Below, piece after piece: positions 12,401 through 24,400 of a stretch of DNA of 64,000 bases. The notes beneath the pieces are model-generated. The model was given only the letters and a program-made list of their open reading frames with translations. It was not told where the DNA came from and did no database searches. Where the stretch lies: NCBI RefSeq assembly GCF_003590095.1, contig NC_039500.1:1-64000 (forward strand), given 5' to 3'. This DNA is from Trichoplusia ni (Eukaryota; Arthropoda; Insecta; Lepidoptera; Noctuidae). Numbering within the stretch: position 1 is the first letter of the stretch; each line of letters starts with the position of its first letter. A program made the position numbers and the translations under genes.

Positions 12401-15400
12401 TGCACACCATCAAATGCACTTAATTAAATTAAAGCCAACTGTAAAAAAATGTAATATTCCTATATTAACATGAACACATCTACGTTGAAGGTTATGTCTA
12501 CATGTATCGTTATCTTCAATGCAGTATTGATAGTATACATATTATTATCATCTATAGTCAATCAGTAGGTTAATATGTCGTAGGAATAACAATATGCACA
12601 ATATCAAATAGTTTATCTATTATCATATTTTAAATGAATATAATTTTATTTAGAAGCTATAAGTCAATTTTATATTATTTATTTTAGTCGCTGTCATTGC
12701 ATTCGAGTACCCTAACTCATGCTTGATGTTTAATAATAATAATATAATAAAGGAAACTCGTAGACAGCCTTCCCGAATGGCTATACATTACTTTTGGTGG
12801 TCGGTGCACCTGGCCCTATTCATGTTGACTGGCCAAACAATACGTGCTGCATACATACTCATATACGACAGCATCGCAAAGAACATTGAGTTAGGCCCAA
12901 CCTAACTCAATGTGTTTAGAATTTAGATTTTCTTTGTTAAGTTTCTTAATAATGGCACGATTTTTTTATTTTCGTAGTTTGAAATTTTAGAGGTAATTAA
13001 AATATAGATAAATTTACAGTGAGTAAATATGCCATTTTCTAGGTAGGGCTTAAACATGACAAAGCCTTAGCTGGTCATGTACTGTAAGTAGCTAATTGCA
13101 GAGAATATCATGAAGCCCAGCTATATGTGTAAAATAAAAATATGACTGCTCCGTTTTATTATACATTTAGTATTATATGTATTGGTGAACTTCAATACTT
13201 TGCATTTTCGTGTTATAATGTATCGTGTCTGTGTGTTACACCTAATGTCTGATTTACTAGACACTATTCGATTTAAATAAGTTTTTGGCAATCATAGATA
13301 CTGATTTTAAAACACCTGCATGATTGTAATTAATTCTAAGCCTGCATGCGCGTAGTTTTTTTAGCGATATGAAAAACTTAGTGCTTGCTATATCAGCCTT
13401 TAGTTTTAACTAATCTCGTTACATGATAAACCGAGGAATAATAAAATCAACAGACAATACATTTATCCAATTGGCTCCAAAAAGTACAACTCATCGACAG
13501 TTTAATTATCTCACCAGACTTAATTAACTAATGGGGCCATCAATATTTATTGACATTGTATTGTAAGTACTTACGTGTATATTGTACAGTAAATTATGGA
13601 ATAGAAGCTGTTTCACCCGGTGATCACTTATGATTGATGATTCCTTTATCATTTTAGTACTATCTAATATCTATCTATCTATATCGACACCTTTTGTATT
13701 TAACGTCACTTTGATAGTACCAAATATCTTGTTGTTTAGATTGTCTCGAAGACGGCTGGTCGATTAAAATTAATACTCAATGCAGACATCCTTGTTATTG
13801 AGTTTTCCTTTTTAATATTTACTTAGATATTACTACCAAGAATTAGTTCATGTAACGAAGAAATAACAAATAAAAATAGAAAGGTTCTTGTGTGCTAATA
13901 ATGTAGTTTATGGATAGTTTGTACATAATGCTGTTAGGTACGAATCTACAGATTAGTAGAAAAATACTATCCAGAAGGATGCGAGGCAAGAAAAATAACA
14001 TAGGGAACCGCTTGTCTAGTTTCGGATTTCGGACCCTAATCATGAGTTCCCTACAAAATTCTATTCAATTCAGTCTGGAGATTTTGAAGAGTAGTGAATA
14101 AAGTAATCTGCACGCATATAAATAAATAGCTATCCTGTAAAAGCTAGCAGTATAATAATTCAATATAGCTTTGTCGTTTACAAGCAACAATTTAATATCG
14201 ATTACGTAGTCTTTTACTTTTAAATGCAGCAAACCTACAAACATATTATGTTCGAAATGTTTCCGAAACCAGATTATCCGGAAAAGAACTGGGGTCACCG
14301 GCATAGCTTGCAGAATCGGCAAGCTAAGTTGCTAGTGGGCTGGCCATGTCAGTCGGACGACTGATGGCTGTCGGAGCGGACCAGTCCATGCGTGGAGACT
14401 GCGAATCTACAATCGTAGTGCTGGACATCTCACCAGCCAGATGGACAAACGATCTGAAAGGTAGAAGGAGTAGAAAAGGTGCGGGAACCAGAGAACCATG
14501 TTAAATGGTCCTACTTCAGAGTTACCCCGTCTACCTGTTTAATGATCAATTAATAATATTGAACTTTTACTTACTTAGAATTTAATTACGATTGGATTGT
14601 GTTCTTTAATAATAGTTTCTTTATGCTGTCGTTTTAGCACAGGGCAGTGAATGACGAAATAGTTGGTAGTAATCTTTTACAGCATATTTTTCTTGCCAGG
14701 AGTCACTTTTGATATCTGGTTTATGCGTCACGATAACTCGCGTAAATTGTGTGTTCATCATGATATCGGAAACGTCTCATTGTTGTCTTTATGCTGAAAT
14801 AGCCTAGGTTATAATTAATAGTAAACACGTAATTTTATAAGGAACCTGTTTCCTATCTAAGTAAATTAATACCAAGTAGCTGGTCTTTCTGATAAGCTTT
14901 TATTGAAAGGCTGCTTGAAGTGATAAATGAAAATGTAATGAAACTTTAAAAAACTTCATGTCAGCACGAGCTTTCAATCATGTGCAACTGTGCTGGTGCT
15001 CGTCAACTTTATACGTATTAAGTTTATTAAGTTGTCAAAACAAAGGTACCATTGACTAGTTATTTTTATAACAGACTTAAAGTCAAAGTTTTACTTTGTT
15101 TCTTTTATGTCTGGGAATCAGAAACCTGCCAATTATTTAAACGTTTTCGGTAAAATCATTTAATAAGTAATTAGAAGAGTCATACTTAAATCACACAGAT
15201 TTAACCAACTGCTTTAAGTAAGTCCCTTATTTACTGGACTATAAAGTATGTAAACAAATTATAATTAGTTTCATTATATTTGTATATTTAACATTCATAC
15301 GTAAAGCTCACAGAAAAGAGATTTGCCTTATGTGTGAAATATGAAGGGCTTTGAAAGTTGAAGGTGTTTCTAAAGAGTATTAAAATAATGTACAGAATTA

Positions 15401-18400
15401 GGACTTGACTTAGTAATTATTAAGCAGAAAGCGTTACAAATAATATAGTGAAAAAATCAAACCTCAGACAGGAGTCGAACCTGCTACTCCTGGCTATACG
15501 CTCCAACTGACTTAGATTTATGAAATTAAATGTTAATTATTCAAATGTACGGCGTTTAACACTTCCTAAAGTTGTTTTTGGCAACGAAGTTGGGTTTTTG
15601 TTCTTGGTGTATTACATGCTTGTATGTTCTGGCTAATTGTGTAAAAATACAATACATTTTTTTTTACACTCGTCTAAACTTTTTAATTGCGGTTGGAATA
15701 AAATAATTGTTAAGTTGCTTTTTCGTTTTAATATCTTTTTGGTGACTGTCGCGTTGAGGTTATCCATAACCCGAAAATATTTCCGGAAAAAATATAGACT
15801 GTACCTAAGTAAATAACACATGTTGTTGTCCATCTAGTAACACATGCCTATATACCTACATAGGATGACGGCACCCGAATTATCATTTTGAATTAGCATC
15901 TTATCATTTAAAATATGAGAATGAGTTGATAATAATATAACTAACTATAGGTTTGTAGCTATGCAATTATTACTAATTATATACATTCATAGATGACCAA
16001 TTTGACATCAGTGTAATCGTTACTGTATTAAAAACCTAATTATTTGTTGTGTTTGTTTTATGACGTTACTCGTTAACTTGTTTATACTGTAGGACCTGAA
16101 AATTTTGTAACTTGGATAGCAGATTAAATGGAGAGAAGCAAATCTGCAAATAATTGACATATTGTATCAAAATTAGTTATTGGTATTTTTCTTTTTTTCA
16201 GAAATAAGTGTATCACCGAGAAGAAGCGACGGGAACTCGAAAACGAAACCATAAATCAACTTGAAGAGCTCTTAGGTACCTGTCTCGCTGAAGTCAAGCA
16301 ACCGGATAAGAACGGAATAGTTCGCGAGGCCACCCGGCAGATCCAGGAGGTGCTGCGGCGCCGGCGGGAGTGCCCCGAGGAGTGTCCGCTGCGCGTCGCG
16401 CAGTGCCTGTCGCCCGTGCAGGCCGGCGAGGTCAGCTCCACGCAGCCGTCCTGCGCTGGCTTACAGTACTCCGAGCTCACCTCGCTCATAGAGGTAAGAA
16501 AACTCAACATATCAATATGGCATATCGTAGTAAACAAAAAGTGTACGAATGGGATTGTTATTGTTTTTTTTTCTTAAAGATCATACATATTTTACGTGTT
16601 ATAATAGTCAATATTATTATTTTTTAATTCGTTATTCCATAATATAATAATTGAAAAAAATTTGCTTGTTTTAGGCTCTCAAGCATTACACCGGCACCCT
16701 CGGTTGGGTTTTATTGGAAATAAACTCAAAGGCTGAAATTGAATGTATAACCGAAAATATTAAAGAGCTCACTCTGCAGGACAGAACTGAGCTGTATAAG
16801 AAATCAATTTTCTCCCTTTTGCATGTCAAAGATCATGCAAAATTGAGACCATTGTTAAGAAATATACAAACTTTTAACTGGGGTGCGGGAGAAATCGACA
16901 AATTCCAAGCTATACAAGCTCGTCTCCTTATCAAAAATTCCAATGGGACTGACAGTGTTGGGTAAGTTCTTTTTCGTAGCCCGCTTTTGAAAGAATAAAA
17001 AATATGTTAGTCAGACAGACATTGACACAATATGTACCACTGAAACATTGATATGCGAACGTATTTTGCTTTTTCATCGTGATAGTAGATGTTGACGACG
17101 GTCGCACGATAAGAGGCCGATTACATGTAACTAATACGTATTACCGTCGAGTAATGCAAAACTACTGTACATACAAATCTATTTCACAAATAAAGGCAAT
17201 CACAAAGAAAAATACGCAGAGCGCATTACTTCGGTACCATATAATAATATCTAGAAATTTTAGTCTACGTTGTTGATTTCAAGAAATAACAAAGTGTGCG
17301 TTGTTGTACTTGTTTTATAGATTATTTTTATCTTGTATTTGAAATTTCTTAAGTATTACAATACAGTCAGTCAGTATGTGATATTATTGTGGTCATACAT
17401 GGAACATGTATTTGTGTTGTAGGTACGCCGAGTGCGTGATCCACGCTGCGCCCGTGCGCGGCTCGTCGTCGGAGGAGGCCGGCTCCGTCATGTGCGTCAT
17501 CCGGCGCTGCGAGGACGCGTCGGCCGCACTTCTCCCCGGCGACGGCGGCCCGCCCGCCATCACCGCCAAACAGTCCGATCATATCGTCTTCAGATTGGAT
17601 TGCAACTTCATTATTTTATGTAAGTTAGATCAACGTCTTAGAAAATCTAAAATCTCAAAACTTACCATATTTGCATTTATGTAATTCATAGCTTTACTTT
17701 GGCTATTGCAATAATTTTAGTAGAAAAATATTTATGGGGATTGTAGTTACTAATTATATTAATATGTTTCTTTTTCAGTTTGTGATTTAAGTGGAGTGGA
17801 AAACTTAATAAACACTGCTATACCTCTCGTGGGTAGTCGTTATTTGGACCTTGTTGAGAATAGTGATCGTGTTCGTGTTACTGCACACTTGCAAGAAGCT
17901 GTGTGTCTTCCCGCACCACCCGCGATTAGCGAACCTTTTCGGTTACGCATTACTCCAGACAGTCCTAGCTTTAGAGTTATAGCTCGATCTCGTCTTTTTC
18001 GAGCAAAGCCTTCATCGGGAGAGCCTGATTTTATAATGTCTACGCACACTGTTCTCGGTGACGAAGATATGGATCTTCTAGAAGCGGACGGACCTCGTCC
18101 TCCTGTTGGTGGGCCGCTAATGGCATCTGTTGGAAATGGGGAATCTTCGAATTGTGAACCCAGATATCGTTCTCCTATAAGTCCCAATGAAGGCCAGTTT
18201 CTTAATGATTTTGACCTAGAACCATGGTCCTTGCTGGGTGACATGTCGAGCGAAGAGTCTAAAGACCGAAAAGACAGTGTCGAAGGACCTTCGCAACCCT
18301 TAACCCCACGTGCAACACCGACTCCGGGTGAAGGTCCGCCTTCTAATCAGCCCGCAGAAGAACCGAATAGGCTTCGGACACTTCTTAGTAAGAAGCAAAC

Positions 18401-21400
18401 AGGTAACGATAGCGGGGTTAATTCAAACAATCGGATCTTGAAAGATTTGCTAAAGCAAGAAGACGAGGAGGCTACGGGTAGCGAAACGTCCGCGCCGCAT
18501 ACGCCTCACACTCCGCATACGCCGCTGACTCCGCACACGCCGCACACGCCCAGCGCCGCGCTGTCGCCGCTGCACACGGCGCAGGCGCACGCGCGCCCGC
18601 CGCCGCACCCGCCGCACGCGCCGCACGCGCCGCACCAGCCGCACCAGCCGCACGCGCAACACCAGCAGCACCCGCAGCACCCGCAGCACCAGCCGCATCA
18701 GCAACACCAGCCGCACGGCTCGCACATGCCTAACGCGACGCACTCCATGCAGCAGGGGCAGCATCATAATAATTCTGATGTCTTATTAAGGGTATGTATT
18801 TTTTCATAGATCCTGTATGTTTTCTACAAACTCCATGGTTCTAATAAGTTATTTTGACGTCTCAGATACTAAATGAAAAAACAGACGAGGATGCGGAGGA
18901 AAACAGGAGAAATTCCGCAGATGGAACCAGAGGAGTGTCACAACCTAGTGCTCTGCTTTCACAGCTGCTCTCTAGTAGTAATGGGCCGGCAGGCAACGGA
19001 CGACCTCACGACAGCAGTGAAAACTATCTAGAGAGAATGGCCGCAGTAAAACGAAAGTTCGATGATGCTAAAGGAATGTCCAGTAGTTCAAAGAGGGCTA
19101 CGCCTGAAAACCAGCAGGTAATACAGATGGTATTTTGTACGAATTTTAAACATGTACATTCTCAATCGTTGTGCATTGTAATATATATGGGATATCTATG
19201 AAACAGGTTACTTCGAGTGCCCTTCCTGCGGCATCGTCTACCGCTTCTTCGACGGCCACGAGCCCGGCAACCAGCAGTAGTCTGGGACAGAGCCTTTTAT
19301 GCCAAAAGAACCAAATTCTGGTATCGTTACTGGCGCGGCAGCAGACGACGCCGACGACGCCGCTGCCGCTGCCCAACCCTAACCTGCGCGCGTACGGGCC
19401 CACGGCCAGGCCGCGCCCGCCGCAGCCGCCGCAGCTGCCGCAACAGCCGCAGCAACCGCCGCAGCGACACCACGTCTCGACGCTTTCCAATATACTCACC
19501 GGCACGAACCAGTAAGTCTTACTTATTATTTTTTTTGCCATTTAGGTTTTTATAATAACTTTCATGAGGATGATTCATTATTATTGATGCAACCGTTTAC
19601 CTACGTGTATTAATCGTGATTGCCTGACTAGTTTCGGACCCAACCGGAGTCCTTTAATCATGAGCTGACGTAGCAGCGACGGTGAATTGTTCGGACTTAT
19701 TTAAATCAATTTCTTTTTCTCAATCTTTATCTCTATTATATTGTAATTGTCTAGATCCGGTTTTATTACACCCAATTCATCCGTGGGGACGGCCTCAAAT
19801 TCATTTTATATTAGTTGGTCCTGTGCCACTTGGCACATTACTTGTTGAATTGGAGTAGTAGTAAGTTTAGATTAATCACCATCATTGAGTATGTATTTTG
19901 TCAGGGAGTATTTTATTTGTAATAACATGTGAAATTTTGTAAATTGTATAATATTGCATATATAGGACAGACAATAACATTTTGTAAGATTGGTGAAACT
20001 AGAATAATTTGTGTATCGTAGTCGAACCAGCATGAACGGCGGTGGTAACGGCGGCGGCGGCGCGGGCGGCGCGGAGTGCCCCGTGAGCATGGCGGGCTCC
20101 AGCCACCTGCAGATGGTGCTGCAGAGCGGCGAGCTGGCCGGCGGCGCGCTGGCGGGCGGCGCGCGCGCCTACCCCGCGCCCGCGCCCGCCGCGCTGCACT
20201 ACGGGACCACCGCCCCGCACCTCGCCTACAACAACCAGCCCCCGTACGTACTTACCGCGAGGCTTCCATTCTACACAACTTCCATAAACTTGCACTTCAC
20301 TTTATTTGTTCATTTCTTTATTCTATGTAGCAGTGGCAGTACTAGAGCCCAGAGTGGAGGCGGTGGAGGAGGAGACAGTGAAGTTCCTAGCGACCAGACA
20401 TTGTCCGATCTCTTAGATGAGGTGATCGAGAACATGCCCGACGCTGACCGATCGGCAGCCGACGTTAATGTTCGGCAACGACAAGTAAGTGTTTTATTCT
20501 GTATAAAAATTACAGTCTTGTTAATTTGTCTTATTAATGACTACTGCAGGCTTAACGTTTTATTTTAATGTAAGGTTTAAACAATAGAACGATATTCTAA
20601 CAGGGAATGAAGGAGAAGAACGCCATGATCAACGCCATCCGGCAGAGCCTGATGCAGTGTGAAACGGTAGGCAAGGCGGCCGGCGGGTCGAGCCCGGGCG
20701 GCGGGGCGGGCGCGGCGGGCGCGGCGGGCGGCGCGGGCGGCGCGTACGCGGGCAGCCCGGCGCGCGCCGCGTCCCCCGAGCCGCGCGAGCGCTGGCGCGC
20801 GCTGCAGGCGGGCGCCGCGCTGTACGCCGACCCGGCGCGGGCGCGCGCGCTCGTCGAGCAGCAGCGAGCGCGACTGCTCGAGCTGCAGCGCACGCAGCAG
20901 ATGCTCGTGTCGCCAGAGGTATGATAAAAATTATTAAGGTAGCAATCACAACTACTTTTATGCACTTCTTAATCAAATGTAATATAATAAGAATTTCTTA
21001 AATCCGCCGTCGATAGCTGTCAGCTATCGACGGAGACTAGGATTTACTTTCATTATTATAATGATTAAATATTGATTACAGGCTACTGAGCAACCACAGG
21101 CTGATTTGGGCTCCACCATCAACGCCTTGGTTTCAGCGACTCCGCCTAACGTGACTTTAACACGTACGGACTATCAACATCAAATATATCACCAAAACAG
21201 TAAGTACTGTCTTCTTGTATGTAGTTCAAATATTAACAACAAATAAAGGTAGAAATTTTACTGTATTATTAATGTACGTAATATTACGTAAATAAGTATG
21301 TAATTATTTACAACTATCTTTACAGGTCAAATGGGTCCACATTATGGTACCAATAAAATAACGACATCGCAACAGAATCCAATGTTGAGTCGACAGCTCA

Positions 21401-24400
21401 GTGTAAGTATTATTTAGTTGATTTATAATCAGTTTGAACAAATCAAGGCAACCAATAATTTTGTACATTTTATGGTTTTGAATATATTTGGAAGATATTA
21501 ATGTAGTGTGTTGCGTGTGCAGGTGGCTGGATCAGGCGGGTATTCTCGCGGCGGCGGTGCGGGCGGGCACTCGGCGGCCGCGCTGCACACGCCCATGACG
21601 CCGGCGCCGCCGCCCTCCACGCCGCAGCCCTACCACCGGCCGCCGCACCAGCCGCACGCGCCGCACGCGCCTCACGCGCCGCACCAGCCGCACGCGCCGC
21701 ATGCGCCGCACGCACCGCTCGCGCCGCGCCCGCATCTAGGTAACGCAACCATGTCATAGCGTCAAACCTTATCGCTGAGGATTTATTTCATCTGACATTA
21801 CCGTAACGGTGTCGTAAAATTTTTGTCACGCATATACTCGGTCAATATTTTGAAAATATTTACGACTTACGGCATAGAATTTAGCTCCCAATATTTTATA
21901 TAATACTAACGTTTGCTTAATAAACTTTACGCGGTATTTACATTTCCTTATAATAATTATATCATTTACTTATAAGGGTGGTCTTGTGGTTTTAGATTAG
22001 TTGTTTTAAGCGTAGTTTTGCTTATAACGTATAAAATAAACAGGTATTTACATTATTAATTAAGGAAAAATAATAATCAAACATAAATTTTTCAATAGTT
22101 ATAATATGCTTCAAAAAGAAATATGGTAGATATAGTTTAGAACATTGAAAATGAGTTTAGTTTGATTCAGCATGTTAAAATAAAAAACATCGCATGTCCC
22201 GTAGAGTTTAGTTATAGAAAGTCCCGTCAAAAGCGGGATAACTTCTCTTAAATTCTAGACGAAAGTAACCTATTTGCATGTCTATGGCTTAACTATCTGG
22301 TATCTATGAAAATCTTTTGAATGCAAGTCGGTAGTTATGATGCGATGAAATAGATTTTTTCGGTCGCATAATCTCCATTTCGAGATACAAATCGTCGTAA
22401 GGTGCAACTACGGTAATCATTTGGTATACGGTTATCGTTTCGCCGACAACGCTTTTTCGCTAAGCGTTGTATCATCCTGGCATCTTCGACCCACTTACTC
22501 CCTGATTTCGCGAAAAAAGGGAGCAGGCGCATCGAATTAGGTAGGTCGGTCAGCTATTACGGCGCCGTGCCCGCTGTCCGTAGTACTTAACTCGGCGTGT
22601 GTGGCAGTGGGAGGCTACTACGAGGAAGGCGGCGCGGGCGCGGCCGGTTACTGCGGCGACTACGCGCGCTGCACGCCGCTGGCGCCGCACGTGCCGCACG
22701 CGCAGCACGCGCCGCACGCGTCCCACGCGCCGCACGCGCCTCACCCGCCCCTCGACCATCAGCACGCATGTGAGTATGTCGGACGCCCACTGCCGCCGAC
22801 TGCCACTCGCAGAGTGCGAACCACTTACCCAGAAACACTTCTACAACTTTTAGGAGGCAGACAAAGTACCAATTTCACCTTGTATCGAAATATTTGATTT
22901 AAATGTCAATTGTGGTACGAGTGAGGTAAGGCGATCGAGTAGAGCTCAGTTCAAACTTTTAACAATAATTATTTCTTCCGATACCTATCGCTCTGCATGA
23001 ATAATAATAAACTTTTGCATTCTGCGCTTAAACATCCTTTCGCTTTCCTGATATGATTTATATGAATGAATCTGCATTTAAATTAGATTTGATCCGGGAA
23101 CAGTTGTTTCTTTTACTATACTGGAGGTCGAGTAAAGGTAACAAAGTAGTGAGGCTCGCCGTGGCCGCGGGCCGGGCGCGGGTTGTAGCACGCACGGTGT
23201 TGCAGGCGCGGGCAGCGGCGCGGGCGCGGCCGGCACCTCCGAGTACGTGCGCAACGAGCTGCGCGCGGTCGTGGGCGCGCGCTCCGCCCGCCCCGACCTG
23301 CACCCGCTGCAGCCGCCCGACATGGACTCGCTCATGAGCTTCGACATGACCCCACCCGGTACGTTGCTACTACTCTGACAACACCAGCTCTATACTTAGA
23401 ATGGACTGTTCAGATGTTGTCTCATACTGCCGATATTACTCGAGTTATGTTTTGACTAATTTAAAAAAATATTTTAACCGCATTTAACTTGTTAATATTT
23501 GTATGTTCTATATAAGTAAATGTGTAAAGTAATGATAGTTTTACAAAGTGAGTGATATAATTTTAATTCTTACAGATTGTAATTATGATTTACTTAAATA
23601 ACCGAAGATAAAGTGCTACCTAGCCAGTTTTAATTTTTAATTCAAAATTAAAATAAATTTATATGGATACTGCTGTGGAGGTGGTTCCCACTGTGATCGC
23701 GAATTGTTACCTTTTTCAAAACAATTTGGAGAAAGTACCTCTAGGTAGTATTTATGTAGCACTATTTTTATATCATGTCAGTTATAAGGACTAGCCATGC
23801 AACAATCACCGATACAAGGATACACATTATATTTTTTTATCACCATGTGATCGATATATTTCGAAATTAATTAATTTGTCTGTGTCATAGCATCGTATGT
23901 TATACTAATGTCGTTCAGTTGTTTTTGTATTTTGAAATAGTAGGTCTTCAATAGAGATTCAAGGTGATACAAAATTGCGATTTAAAATATTTATTCTGCT
24001 GTAGTTTGGACAGTACTTAGAAATCCTCCTAGACAACAGTGTATGTATTTGTATTTATTAGCTAGGTGTATTTGTTTCATCTGAATCAGATTAATGTGAT
24101 CTAGTTATATCTCAAGATATAACAAGAATATCTTCACAAAATCTCAGGATAAATCATATTGGCTAACGTTATAAGAGACCATTAACTGTCTGAATATATT
24201 CGGGAATGTGAACAACAATATTTTGGGACATAAAGAAACAATGCTCGTCGAGCGTGTTTTCTTAACATTGTCAGTGTAGGGATAACCACTGCCAATGTAT
24301 ACGTGTGTACGTACGTAGGTGGCGGCAGTGTGGTGGGGGGCCGAGCGTCCTCGGCGTCGACAAATTCGTGGGAATCGCAACAGAGCACCCCGGTAAGCTT

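Larger units (their letters stand above)
11848..16201 (+). other. tai: taiman intron 2
   Basis: A 4.35-kb AT-rich intron. It contains a perfect hairpin at 12883-12913, a decayed LINE fragment at about 14305-14520 and a tRNA-like fragment at about 15451-15515, each listed separately. No additional exon with matching phase was found. The open frame at 12723-12905 (+) ends in the hairpin and has no supporting motif. Confidence 0.6.

Noticed and set aside
6277..16493. Direct exon 1 to exon 3 splice as the main taiman transcript
   Set aside because: It is in frame, but it omits the basic residues encoded at 11728-11847, which continue the family's bHLH signature; kept only as a possible isoform.
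18450..18767. 105-codon minus-strand frame rich in Arg/Val
   Set aside because: Exact antisense shadow of the His-Pro repeat in taiman exon 6; composition follows from the repeat.
20597..20976. Overlapping minus-strand frames of 115-122 codons
   Set aside because: Shadows of the GC-rich exon 11 of taiman; no motif, and they run into introns.
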